Virus record (IMG/VR): IMGVR_UViG_3300017991_000010 | Location: 1-64,000 of that record | DNA length: 64,000 nucleotides | Direction: 5' to 3' (one strand) | Source of the DNA: a virus | In this document: positions 57,989-64,000 of the stretch, piece after piece | Layout: each line of letters begins with the position of its first letter | Position numbering within the stretch: the first letter of the stretch is position 1 | The notes under the pieces: generated by a model | Seen by the model: the letters and a program-made list of their open reading frames with translations, nothing else | Told to the model about the DNA's origin: nothing | Databases searched by the model: none | Translations under genes and position numbers: made by a program

Positions 57989-58547
57989 CGCGCACCTCGA
58001 TCACGCCGCTCAGGCCGCGCGCTTGCGTCAGCTCGTCGATGGCGCGTGCCATGCCCTTGTCGACCTCGACCCACACGCCGCGCTTGAGCTTCTCGACACA
58101 CACGCGATCGCGCCCGTAGCGCAGCCGCCGCCGGCCCTCGCCGCGTGTCTTGTCGACGTAGTCGGCCATGGCGTTGACGATGCCCTCGACGTAGTCCATG
58201 GTGCGGTAGGTGCTGCCCTCCCATCTGAGTCCGCGCGTGACGTCGTAGGGGGCCATGTCGCCCGCGTGATGGCAGTCGAAGCCCTCCCAGTTGTACTCGC
58301 AGTCCTCCTCACAGACACCTGCGCCGGGCTTGAGACGGCCGCCGTAGGTGAGCCCCCCATGCGCGATCTCCTCCAGCCCATTGCTGTCGTAGCGCACGCC
58401 CTTGGGGATGCCCACGTAGCCGCAGAGGTGCCCGCCCTTAGGCATGCGGAGGATCAGGCACACCAGCCCGTGACGCACCCACTCCTTGCGGTCGGGCTCG
58501 TCGTCCCAGGGCCCTGCGATCCACTTCCTGGCTTTCTTGACGTTCAT
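57981..58547 (-). CDS. Conserved phage protein with CGYVGIPKG/HGGLTY/FDCxHAGD motifs
   Basis: 188 residues; start at MNVKKARK behind GGGAGAGAGCCA. HLCGYVGIPKG, AHGGLTYGG and GFDCHHAGDMAPY form the signature of a phage family of unknown function, with residues that could bind metal. The C-terminal helix region adds an extra 60 residues. Confidence 0.8.
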   Translation of the reverse strand: MNVKKARKWIAGPWDDEPDRKEWVRHGLVCLILRMPKGGHLCGYVGIPKGVRYDSNGLEEIAHGGLTYGGRLKPGAGVCEEDCEYNWEGFDCHHAGDMAPYDVTRGLRWEGSTYRTMDYVEGIVNAMADYVDKTRGEGRRRLRYGRDRVCVEKLKRGVWVEVDKGMARAIDELTQARGLSGVIEVRDA

Positions 58548-59170
58548 TGGCTCTCTCCCTTCCCCCCGAGCATACCAGCCAGGGCGGCGAGCGTCGAGGG
58601 GCCCAGCTCGATCACCTTGGCGTTGCGCTGCGTCGCTAGCGCCTTGTACTCCTGGCCCCAGCGCGAGAGCAGAGCCAGCGCCTTCTCGACCGTGACCTCC
58701 TTGGCGCCCTCGCACGCGGGGCAGGGCGCGGCGTCGAGGGGCTCGGGGGCCTTGGGCGCGCTTCCCGGCTCGTCGATGATCCAGGGCTGGAACACGGCGT
58801 AGTGCTCGCCCGTGCCGTGGCACCGGGGGCAGGCGATCTTCTGCTTGGCGAGGGGCGTGGCCGCAAGCGGCGCGCTAGGCGGCCCGGAGTGCTCGTCGCA
58901 CTGCATGCAACGGTCCGGCGTGGCCGTGTGCCCCTTCTCGCAGACGCCGTTGTCGGGGCAGTAGTGCGCGCAGCTCTCGGTCCCCGCGTCGAGCGGCAGC
59001 TGCGGCTGGAGCATCGGGTGCTCGGGCTTGAGGTAGAGGAACATGGCGTGCTTGCGCAGGGGGCAGTCCTCCTGGGGCGGATCGCCGGGCTTGATGTCCG
59101 TGTCGTCCCAGGCGCAGTCACACAGCGGGCACTCCCCGCACTTCACGATCTCAATGCTCTTCGTCTTCAT
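58544..59170 (-). CDS. Multi-zinc-finger protein with DnaJ-type CxxCxGxG
   Basis: 208 residues; ATG behind GGAGGTCAGTG (GTG at 59173 is an alternative). CGECPLCDC, CAHYCPDNGVC and CMQC lie in the first half; CPRCHGTGEHY and CPACEGAKEV in the second form a DnaJ-like zinc pair. The C-terminus is helical. No J domain is attached; the J-domain protein is at 38258. Confidence 0.78.
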   Translation of the reverse strand: MKTKSIEIVKCGECPLCDCAWDDTDIKPGDPPQEDCPLRKHAMFLYLKPEHPMLQPQLPLDAGTESCAHYCPDNGVCEKGHTATPDRCMQCDEHSGPPSAPLAATPLAKQKIACPRCHGTGEHYAVFQPWIIDEPGSAPKAPEPLDAAPCPACEGAKEVTVEKALALLSRWGQEYKALATQRNAKVIELGPSTLAALAGMLGGKGESQ

Positions 59171-59381
59171 CACTGACCTCCTCCAGCTCGACAGCCGTTG
59201 CTTCGCCGCATTCGATGTTGACCATTGGCGGGCCTCCGAAGTAGGTCATGTGCGCCAGTTCCTCCCCGGCCACCAGCTCCGCATCGGCCCGGCTCCGCGC
59301 CCAGACTCTGACCTGCACGGTGACGGTGCCCCGGAACTTCCTGAAGCCTCGCTTCCGCCACTCCGTCGCACAGATTGCCAT
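59151..59381 (-). CDS. Small beta-rich protein
   Basis: 76 residues; start behind AAAGGAGGCTAGAG. A basic start (EWRKRGFRKFRGTVTVQVRVWARS) forms strands, then a helix and an acidic end. Role unknown. Confidence 0.72.
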   Translation of the reverse strand: MAICATEWRKRGFRKFRGTVTVQVRVWARSRADAELVAGEELAHMTYFGGPPMVNIECGEATAVELEEVSDEDEEH

Positions 59382-59526
59382 CTCTAGCCTCCTTTCAAAA
59401 GGTGGGCCCCGGGCATCGAGGCGTGAGCGCCCTGCGCGCTATGAACACACGCCGCTCGACCTCGATTCGTCAGGCACTGCGCGAAGGATGGGCACGCAGC
59501 CTGAAGCCCGGGAGCCCTGGGCGCGT

Positions 59527-59808
59527 CTACTCGCCGTCCTCCGCGTACTCCATGATCGTGACCACGATGCGCTCTTCCCCGTCCTGCACCCACACGCGCG
59601 CTGGACCAAGGACGCAGATCTCCTTTCGTGAGCCGCGCTGCACGAACTCGTGCCGGGGCAAGCCCGTCGGCCCGTCGAGTTGGCGCTGGATCTTCTCGAG
59701 CGCGTCGGCGATGTGGCAGTACACGGGCGTGACCGGGAGCGTCTCGGCGAGGCGCCTGATCTCCTGGCAGTGCTCGATGACCTTCTGTCCTGTCGGTGTG
59801 CGGATCAT
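59527..59808 (-). CDS. Hypothetical protein
   Basis: 93 residues; start at MIRTPTGQ behind GGGAGGGACGAA. Helical first half, strand-rich end (EICVLGPARVWVQDGEERIVVTI). The 145 nt downstream, to 59381, hold no convincing gene. Confidence 0.7.
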   Translation of the reverse strand: MIRTPTGQKVIEHCQEIRRLAETLPVTPVYCHIADALEKIQRQLDGPTGLPRHEFVQRGSRKEICVLGPARVWVQDGEERIVVTIMEYAEDGE

Positions 59809-60611
59809 TTCGTCCCTCCCGGCCACTCGGGCAGCTCGCGCCGGGTGTCTCGGGCCTGGAGGCGTAGCTCCGCCGCCGCCGCCGCCGCCCTCGCCGCCGC
59901 CCACGCCGCCTCCCTCGCCGCCCACGCTGCCTCCGCCGCCCACGCCGCCCTCGCCGCCCGCGCCGCTGCCTCCGCCGAGCGGTCCTCGCCGCTGATCCAG
60001 CGCTTAGCCCAGCGCCGCCAGTCAGCAGCCCAAGGCTCACGGACGCCGCAGATCGCGCGCACGCCGCGCTCGATGGCCCGCTCCACGATCCTCTCGATGG
60101 CCACTTTGGGGATCGAGATCCCCTCAGCTCGAAGGGCCCAGATCATCCAATCCCCGCGGGGACAGACTTTCCAAGCGGAGGCCGTCTCGTAGCTCTCCAG
60201 CCACTCGACGGCCTTGCGGCAGGGCTTCCTACCATTGAGGCGAGCAGTTGAGATCCAGTCACTCGGTTTCATCGTCCGCCTCCCGTTCCAGCTCGGCAAC
60301 TCGCGCCGGATGTCACGGGCCTGGAGGCCCAGCTCCGCCTCCCTCGCCGCCCTCGACGCCGCCCACGCCGCCCACGCCTCCGCCTCCCACGCCGCCGCCG
60401 CCGCCGCCGCCCTCACCGCCCACGCCGCCCCCGCCGCCCTCGCCTCCGCCCTCGCCTCTGCCGCCGAGCGGTCCTCCCAGCGACGGGCCCACCGCCGCCA
60501 CTCCGTGGCCCAGAGCTTGCGGACACCGCGCAGCGATTTCAGGCCTCGAGCTACGATCCGCTCGACTGCTGCGGGGGGCACTTCCAGCCCCTTCCACTCG
60601 CTCGGTTTCAT
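59805..60611 (-). CDS. In-frame double RGDW/Ala-rich (Imm-5-like) protein, copies B and C
   Basis: 268 residues made of two related units in one frame. Unit 1 (1-113): MKPSEW, VRKLWATEWRRWARRWEDR, a tract of AWAA-type repeats, LGLQARDIRRELPSW. Unit 2 (114-268) starts MKPSDW, has VCPRGDWMIW, VREPWAADWRRWAKRW, another AWAA tract and LRLQARDTRRELPEWP. Unit 1 lacks the RGDW half. An ATG with GGGAGGCGG at 60272 starts unit 2, so it may also be made alone. The same family is at 4286-4843. Function unknown; the Imm-5 name in databases is not proof of immunity. Confidence 0.75.
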   Translation of the reverse strand: MKPSEWKGLEVPPAAVERIVARGLKSLRGVRKLWATEWRRWARRWEDRSAAEARAEARAAGAAWAVRAAAAAAAWEAEAWAAWAASRAAREAELGLQARDIRRELPSWNGRRTMKPSDWISTARLNGRKPCRKAVEWLESYETASAWKVCPRGDWMIWALRAEGISIPKVAIERIVERAIERGVRAICGVREPWAADWRRWAKRWISGEDRSAEAAARAARAAWAAEAAWAAREAAWAAARAAAAAAELRLQARDTRRELPEWPGGTK

Positions 60612-60823
60612 CGCCACGCCCCCATCCGCTTCAGCTGCAGCTGCGCGAGAGCGCGATCGAGCCGCTGGGCGACCTTGCGCGCCTCCACTGGCCCCTGCCC
60701 GGGGTAGTGCAGCGGGACGTAGTCGCCCTCGGTGTAGTACTGCCCACAGACGCACAGCACAGCTCCGCCGGCTGGGATGCGCGAGCCCGAGCCCGCGCAG
60801 ATGTCCTTGTTCCTGTTGCTCAT
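60608..60823 (-). CDS. Small cysteine-containing protein
   Basis: 71 residues; start at MSNRNKDI behind GGAGGATGGAGGT. IPAGGAVLCVCGQYYTEGDYV looks like a small beta unit with CVC. A basic helix ends it. Coupled on both sides. Confidence 0.7.
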   Translation of the reverse strand: MSNRNKDICAGSGSRIPAGGAVLCVCGQYYTEGDYVPLHYPGQGPVEARKVAQRLDRALAQLQLKRMGAWR

Positions 60824-61314
60824 ACCTCCATCCTCCTTATGGACACAGGCGGGCCCCCACGCAGGTTCTGCTGGGACTGGCTCTCGTGCCCCAACTGCAA
60901 CGCAGTGAGCGCCGCTGTCTTGCCCCCATGTCCGTTGAGTCGGTAGAAGTCCCACTCGAGGTTCTGCTGCAGGAGAAGGCGCAAGGTGACGAAGTGGTCC
61001 GTGGAGTCGAGGGCAAACCAGCACTCGGCATACTCCCGCAGGCGCTCCTCGGAGATGGTCGACGGCTCGTAGCACTCGAACACGAGCCACCAGCGCTCCG
61101 CCTCGTCCTGCTCCCACACCGGGCGGAAGTCCTTCGGCTCGGGCACGTGGTGGGGCATCTCGTCATCGACGAAGGCCTCCCACTCCTCCGGCGTCGTGCC
61201 TTCTTCGATGGGCTCCTGGCGGCAGCACGCTTCGATCGCGCACCAGAGCGCTTCCTCGAGCGTGTCGGCATCCAGGATGGCGTCCACGGTCTTGTCATCA
61301 TCAAGTGGGTTCAT
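60820..61314 (-). CDS. Acidic hypothetical protein, first gene of the lower minus operon
   Basis: 164 residues; start behind GAGAGGAGAGACG. Acidic helical N-terminus, strands in the middle (RWWLVFECYEPSTI, HFVTLRLLLQQNLEWDFYRL). No family recognised. The 184 nt upstream (61315-61498) form its leader and probable promoter region, but no -35/-10 pair stands out. Confidence 0.75.
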   Translation of the reverse strand: MNPLDDDKTVDAILDADTLEEALWCAIEACCRQEPIEEGTTPEEWEAFVDDEMPHHVPEPKDFRPVWEQDEAERWWLVFECYEPSTISEERLREYAECWFALDSTDHFVTLRLLLQQNLEWDFYRLNGHGGKTAALTALQLGHESQSQQNLRGGPPVSIRRMEV

Positions 61315-61498
61315 CTCGTCTCTCCTCTCTCTGATCTACGCCCGGGGGGTGGCGTGGTATTCCCAAAGGTGAAGTGAAACTGGGTTTTTCAGAGCCTACA
61401 CGTGTAAGTACTTGAAATCATTGAGGAATCCCACAATCCGCGTGTGAGATCCCCCTGCAACCTCCCGTAATCACTCAACCGCCGTTCTCGACGGCAGA

Positions 61499-61694
61499 TC
61501 ACCCCCGATCCGCGTGCCGTATGCACACCGGAACGTACTCTCTCAGGCTCGCCAGCATCTGTCGGCGAGCCCGCTCGACAACGCCCTGCGTGGTCTCCGG
61601 ACGCTCCGACGGCCACCTCCCCCCAGGAAGAGGCGCCACAACAGGGCTCGGGCAGCTCGCCCCACATGCCTTCCACGCTACCCCAGCTGATCAT
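61499..61694 (-). pseudogene. Probable frameshifted small gene at a run of six C
   Basis: The ATG at 61694 overlaps the upstream stop and follows GGGAGAGGATCGAAGC, as expected for a real gene. After about 24 residues (MISWGSVEGMWGELPEPCC) the frame loses its coding look, while the +1 frame becomes protein-like (RWPSERPETTQGVVERARRQ...) up to a TGA at 61499. The two join if one base of the C6 run at 61619-61624 is removed, giving 64 residues. It may be a sequencing or assembly error, a true mutation, or a programmed shift. Confidence 0.5.
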
Positions 61695-61951
61695 GCTTCG
61701 ATCCTCTCCCGCTCGAGGTCGACTCGGTACGTGTGGCGCTCTCCCGTCTCCGGGTCGACATACGCGACCTGGCGATCGATCAGCGGCGTGCGGGCCTCCC
61801 ACAGCTCGTTGTAGTCGCGGCACGCCCGGCCGTACATGTGGATCGCCTCGATGGTCATGGCGCGCCAGTGCACCCTCGCGTGGGCGTAGCCGTAGGCGAA
61901 GCCTATCAGGAGCGCCGCTACGACGAAGATGGCGCTGATCAGCAGTGTCAT
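61691..61951 (-). CDS. Small protein with N-terminal membrane helix
   Basis: 86 residues; start behind GAGGAGTGAG. One hydrophobic helix (residues about 2-22) then a soluble part with basic and acidic residues. No lipobox, so a simple membrane anchor is likely. Confidence 0.75.
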   Translation of the reverse strand: MTLLISAIFVVAALLIGFAYGYAHARVHWRAMTIEAIHMYGRACRDYNELWEARTPLIDRQVAYVDPETGERHTYRVDLERERIEA

Positions 61952-61952
61952 C

Positions 61953-62147
61953 TCACTCCTCCTCGCAGATCACGTGGTACTCGGCGCCGTCGGGCAGCAG
62001 GCACACGAGGTGCCCGTCGCACGTCTCGACGACCTCGCCGACGCAGTCCAGCTCGCAGGGCTCGCGGGTCTGCGCCACGCAGTAGCCGAAGCCGAACGCG
62101 GGCGCGAGCAGGACGAGCACGGACGCGATGGCCCTGGCCCAGGTCAT
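61953..62147 (-). CDS. Small exported or membrane-anchored cysteine-rich protein
   Basis: 64 residues; ATG overlaps the upstream stop. A hydrophobic N-terminus (IASVLVLLAPAFGFGYCVA) is followed by CELDC, CDGHLVC and IC, probably disulfides. Its stop lies in the ribosome site of the next gene. Confidence 0.72.
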   Translation of the reverse strand: MTWARAIASVLVLLAPAFGFGYCVAQTREPCELDCVGEVVETCDGHLVCLLPDGAEYHVICEEE

Positions 62148-63103
62148 GACACTCCCCCCACGATCTTGCGCAGCAGGCTCCTGTCCTGCATCTCCTGGGC
62201 GATGACCGCGTCGACCATCACCTGATCGATCAGGTCCCCCAGGCGAGCCTCGATGAGACGCTGGAGCACCTCAGGCCGCAGCGCGTCGACCTCCCAGGAG
62301 TGGTGCCCGTGCTCGGCGATGTACGCCGCCGCGCGCGAGTCCTTGAGCTTGGTCGGGTTGGGAGGCGGCCCATACTTCGCGACCTGCTCGGGCGTGATCG
62401 CGATCTTCTCCACGCGCACCTGGACCGGGAGTGCGTCGCTCACGTCGATGAACCATCCCGTAGGCGAGATGCGCTCGTCGCCGTCCTGGTAGCCCCACAG
62501 GAAGTCGTTCAGCCGGCTGCGCACGTCGCGCACCATGTCCTCGCCCGACGGGTCCAGGTCGCCCAGGTAGAGGATGATGGGCTCAGCCTGCGGCACGCCG
62601 TCTGCGTTGCGGCAGGCGTGGTCGATTCGGCACGCGGCCTCGTACATGGCCGACTGCGAGGAGTACCCCCGGTTGACCATGAGGGTGATGTGCCAGTGCT
62701 TCGCGATGGGGGCGAGCACGCCAGCCAGCGCGTCCTTCTCGACCCACAGCTCGACGTAGTTGGGCTGCCCCTCCATGCGTGGGCGCCGGTAGGAGTCCAG
62801 CGCCACCTTCACAAGCTCGTCGAGGTCGGCGAACTCGTTCGGGCGCTCTGGACGCCTGATGCGATCCTCGATCGCGTCCCAGTCGGTCAGCCCGGCCAGG
62901 CGCGCCTTCGACAAGAGTGACGAGAGCCGCTTGTACTCGCGCTCCTCGTTGGCGATGATGTTCTGTGTCACGAGCTGGTAGTAGAGCTGCCGGAGCGTGA
63001 GCCGCAGCCCCTGCTTCTGGTAGTGCTCCACGACCTCGTTGACCTGAGCCAAGCGCGCGAGCGTGTCCAGGCGCATCCTGGGCGGCTTGTAGCACTGCTT
63101 CAT
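62144..63103 (-). CDS. Topo VI-A/Spo11-like TOPRIM protein (mini-A type)
   Basis: 319 residues; ATG overlaps the upstream stop and follows GGAGGCCGTGTC. RLTLRQLYYQLVTQ places Tyr41/Tyr42 in the TLRxxYY motif that holds the DNA-cleaving tyrosine of Topo VI-A and Spo11. VEKDALAGVL (Glu122) and LYLGDLDPSGEDM (Asp182, Asp184) give the metal site of a TOPRIM domain. RGYSSQSAMYEA lies between them, as in the family. No GHKL ATPase (VI-B) partner gene is in the window, so it may act alone, as suggested for mini-A proteins. It could make double-strand breaks or relieve supercoils in replication or recombination. Confidence 0.85.
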   Translation of the reverse strand: MKQCYKPPRMRLDTLARLAQVNEVVEHYQKQGLRLTLRQLYYQLVTQNIIANEEREYKRLSSLLSKARLAGLTDWDAIEDRIRRPERPNEFADLDELVKVALDSYRRPRMEGQPNYVELWVEKDALAGVLAPIAKHWHITLMVNRGYSSQSAMYEAACRIDHACRNADGVPQAEPIILYLGDLDPSGEDMVRDVRSRLNDFLWGYQDGDERISPTGWFIDVSDALPVQVRVEKIAITPEQVAKYGPPPNPTKLKDSRAAAYIAEHGHHSWEVDALRPEVLQRLIEARLGDLIDQVMVDAVIAQEMQDRSLLRKIVGGVS

Positions 63104-63336
63104 GACACGGCCTCCAACGTCTTCTTCTTGATCGACAGAGCCTTGCCCTCCCAGATCGCGCCCTTGGCCCACGCGGCGCAATCCTCGGTGCGTGCCCACG
63201 GCTTCAGAGGCATGTAGTCGGCGCGCCGCCTGCGCTCGCGCGTCACGCTCTTGTCCTTGTGCTCGGTCTCGACGATCTCCGTGAACCGCTCCCGGTGGGC
63301 ACGGCGCAGGACCTTCATGTTCACGATCAGCAGCAT
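63100..63336 (-). CDS. Small basic hypothetical protein
   Basis: 78 residues; start at MLLIVNMKV behind AAAGGAGGAGAGACA. Basic throughout, with RERRRRADYMPLKPW and KALSIKKKTLEAV. Coupled to the Topo VI-A-like gene. Confidence 0.72.
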   Translation of the reverse strand: MLLIVNMKVLRRAHRERFTEIVETEHKDKSVTRERRRRADYMPLKPWARTEDCAAWAKGAIWEGKALSIKKKTLEAVS

Positions 63337-63527
63337 TGTCTCTCCTCCTTTGCTCGGCGCGAGCATGCGGGACAGTAGTCCGTGACCTTGCCGTCCACTT
63401 TGCTGCACGTCCACCCAAACCTTTTGAGTTCCTGTCTCACATCAGCTACGCGGCTTCCAGAACGCTGCTCCCACCGCCAGCATCCAGAGGCGTCGCACCA
63501 GATGGTTGTCTCTCTGGACCAGCTCAT
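63327..63527 (-). CDS. Small zinc-binding protein
   Basis: 66 residues. CDASGCWRW at about 11, CSKVDG near 41 and CPACSRR near 52 give four to five cysteines for a zinc fold. A basic helix (RVADVRQELKRFGW) lies between. Similar small phage Zn proteins are common. Confidence 0.75.
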   Translation of the reverse strand: MSWSRETTIWCDASGCWRWEQRSGSRVADVRQELKRFGWTCSKVDGKVTDYCPACSRRAKEERQCC

Positions 63528-63703
63528 TCCGTGACCTTGTCCCGCAGCGCGTCACGCACCAGCGCGCCCATGATGTGGAGTGCATCCTCGGCGTCACACA
63601 GCTCTTCCTCCGTCATCTCCGCTAGGCCCTTGTTCTGGACCATGACCATGGCGGATAGCACGTCGTTGAGTGTGGCGACCTCTTTCGGGGTGCGGCTGTT
63701 CAT
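63524..63703 (-). CDS. Small acidic helical protein
   Basis: 59 residues; start at MNSRTPKEV behind GGAGGGACGAC. Two helices with EMTEEELCDAEDALHIM. Role unknown. Confidence 0.68.
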   Translation of the reverse strand: MNSRTPKEVATLNDVLSAMVMVQNKGLAEMTEEELCDAEDALHIMGALVRDALRDKVTE

Positions 63704-63713
63704 GTCGTCCCTC

Positions 63714-64000
63714 CTACAGCAGCGTCCAGTCGCCCACGTACACCTCCTCAAGGATCTCGTGGACCATCTGTCGGGCGCGCCGGGCAAACGTGACTTCCGC
63801 CTCGGCCTCGGAGTACTTCGCTTGCATCCGCAACTCCTCGTCGAGGCTCTGCAGGGCACCGAGCAGGTGGCGTCCGCGCATCAGGAGCAGCATCAGGTCG
63901 TCGTTGCTCCCGTCCTGGGGCAGGTCGAGCGTGACGCGTTTGTCGATGCCCTCGAGACGCGCTAGGCGCTCTTCGAGGTCAGCCAGCTTGGCTGTGATCT
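63714..64000 (-). CDS. Helical/coiled-coil protein, N-terminus outside window
   Basis: The frame enters from the right edge; 94 residues are visible, ending VYVGDWTLL. ADLEERLARLEGIDKRVTLD is a coiled coil, then a helical bundle (DDLMLLLMRGRHLLGALQSL). No start in the window. The frame would continue in phase with the gene at 1-838 if the ends were joined, but that has a one-in-three chance. Confidence 0.7.
   Translation of the reverse strand, partial: ITAKLADLEERLARLEGIDKRVTLDLPQDGSNDDLMLLLMRGRHLLGALQSLDEELRMQAKYSEAEAEVTFARRARQMVHEILEEVYVGDWTLL

Noticed and set aside
59870-60480. GCC-rich repeats that look like a CRISPR or microsatellite array
   Set aside because: They encode alanine/tryptophan-rich helices in frame, with no regular repeat-spacer pattern.
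1-64000. The partial frames at both ends join in phase, as if the window were a closed circle
   Set aside because: In-phase joining has a one-in-three chance, and 64,000 bp is a window size, not a likely genome size. Reads across the junction would be needed.
1-64000. Search for tRNA genes, CRISPR arrays and insertion sequences
   Set aside because: No TTCGANNC arm in a fitting clover-leaf context, no regular spacers and no transposase were seen by eye. A tRNAscan or ISfinder run could still find one.

Overview
The window looks like most of the genome, or a large integrated copy, of a temperate virus-like element of a high-GC, probably Gram-negative bacterium. Genes are packed head to tail with ATGA, GTGA or TGATG overlaps and strong GGAGG ribosome sites. 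Two encoded lipoproteins carry lipoboxes, which fits an outer-membrane host; cysteine-rich lipoproteins of this kind would suit Myxococcota, but the host is not proven. There is a tyrosine integrase, a RepA-type replicative ATPase beside a palindromic repeat array, small DNA-binding regulators, a long block of virion-type genes and a glycan-modification island. I recognise no terminase, portal, tape-measure or tail gene. Both ends of the window cut a gene, so the element continues beyond it or is circular.

Layout. 1-5551 (minus): an operon of small SH3-like and zinc-binding proteins around an SNF2-type helicase. 5570-6943: divergent promoters, repA and a repeat array that is a candidate origin. 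6944-13769 (plus): about twenty small accessory genes, including a dsRNA-binding-domain-like protein and an Ead/Ea22-like protein. 13816-15601 (minus): an excisionase-like helix-turn-helix protein and two acidic unknowns. 15602-16189: a gene-free, repeat-rich control region. 16190-22297 (plus): a family of three tandem paralogues and a 596-residue coiled-coil protein. 22487-29870 (plus): a transglutaminase-like protein followed by a run of small proteins, most ending in one membrane helix plus a basic tail. 29867-30106 (minus): a second small helix-turn-helix protein. 30301-38209 (plus): a histone-like membrane protein, three beta-rich proteins proposed as coat subunits, and more tail-anchored proteins. 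38258-47367: a J-domain protein, two glycosyltransferases, twin beta-helix fibre proteins and other probable surface proteins. 47385-52475: glycosyltransferases, a methyltransferase, a sulfotransferase and a close homologue of UDP-sulfoquinovose synthase. 52535-54533: small late genes and a probable cell-wall hydrolase. 54624-64000 (minus): integrase, two lipoproteins (one a zinc metalloprotease), many small zinc-binding proteins and a Topo VI-A/Spo11-like protein.

How it may work together (inference). RepA and the repeat array would drive replication, with the helicase and the Topo VI-A-like protein acting on DNA. The structural block suggests a virion with an internal membrane, in which the basic N-terminus of the 30301 product could tie DNA to the membrane. 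The fibres and the sulfur-sugar island would decorate the virion or the host surface. The lipoproteins beside the integrase look like lysogenic conversion genes. Several operons begin with a start codon exactly 7 nt after a sigma70-type -10 box, so leaderless mRNAs seem to be a rule in this element.
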